From: an uncultured Collinsella sp.
GTDB lineage: Bacteria; Actinomycetota; Coriobacteriia; Coriobacteriales; Coriobacteriaceae
Assembly (NCBI GenBank): GCA_934643435.1
Contig: CAKUCJ010000094.1
Location: 1 to 5,770 of the forward strand
Length of the DNA stretch: 5,770 nucleotides
Direction of reading: 5' to 3'
Shown: positions 5,759 to 5,770 of the stretch, in pieces
How positions within the stretch are numbered: the first letter of the stretch is position 1
How the letters are laid out: every line of letters begins with the position of its first letter
The notes under the pieces: generated by a model
Seen by the model: only the letters and a program-made list of their open reading frames with translations
The model's database searches: none
What the model was told of the DNA's origin: nothing
Made by a program: the position numbers and the translations under genes

Positions 5759-5770
5759 GCTAGCCTGCGC

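Noticed and set aside
5759..5764. GCTAGC palindrome just after the glyS stop.
   Set aside because: A 6-bp palindrome with only 12 bases of flank cannot be called a terminator arm or a site of any kind.

Overview
The window is an ordinary, compact housekeeping stretch of a high-GC bacterial chromosome. All seven recognised genes lie on the plus strand and are intact: rpsP, khpA, rimM, trmD, lepB, glyQ and glyS. The protein sequences suggest an actinobacterial relative of class Coriobacteriia (Collinsella/Olsenella-like). The reasons are GC-rich third positions, frequent GTG/TTG starts, an S16 with a charged Ala-rich tail, a KH gene between rpsP and rimM, and a two-subunit bacterial-type glycyl-tRNA synthetase. 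This placement is an inference from memory of the families, not a search result.

Region 1-196 is a lower-GC leader. It holds a plausible sigma70-type promoter (TTCACC, 17 nt, TATTAT) and a strong Shine-Dalgarno in front of a TTG start for rpsP. Region 197-2687 is a tightly packed gene run: rpsP (S16), khpA (KH RNA-binding protein), rimM (30S maturation factor), trmD (tRNA m1G37 methyltransferase) and lepB (signal peptidase I). The gaps are 3, 4, 10 and 2 nt, so one transcript with translational coupling is likely. The classical partner rplS (L19), normally just after trmD, is not there; lepB follows trmD directly. Region 2688-2746 is a 59-nt spacer with only a weak promoter candidate and no convincing terminator. 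Region 2747-5758 holds glyQ and glyS, the alpha and beta subunits of glycyl-tRNA synthetase, 3 nt apart and in the same frame. The last 12 bases hold nothing that can be called.

The genes share one theme. S16, RimM and probably KhpA serve ribosome assembly and RNA handling. TrmD modifies tRNA to keep the reading frame, GlyQS charges tRNA-Gly, and LepB processes exported proteins. I see no mobile element, CRISPR array, tRNA, rRNA, defence locus or undescribed system. The points worth a second look are local: the missing rplS, an altered catalytic loop in TrmD, stop-proximal GAGGAG codons that double as ribosome-binding sites, a one-codon glyQ/glyS junction, and three successive non-ATG starts.
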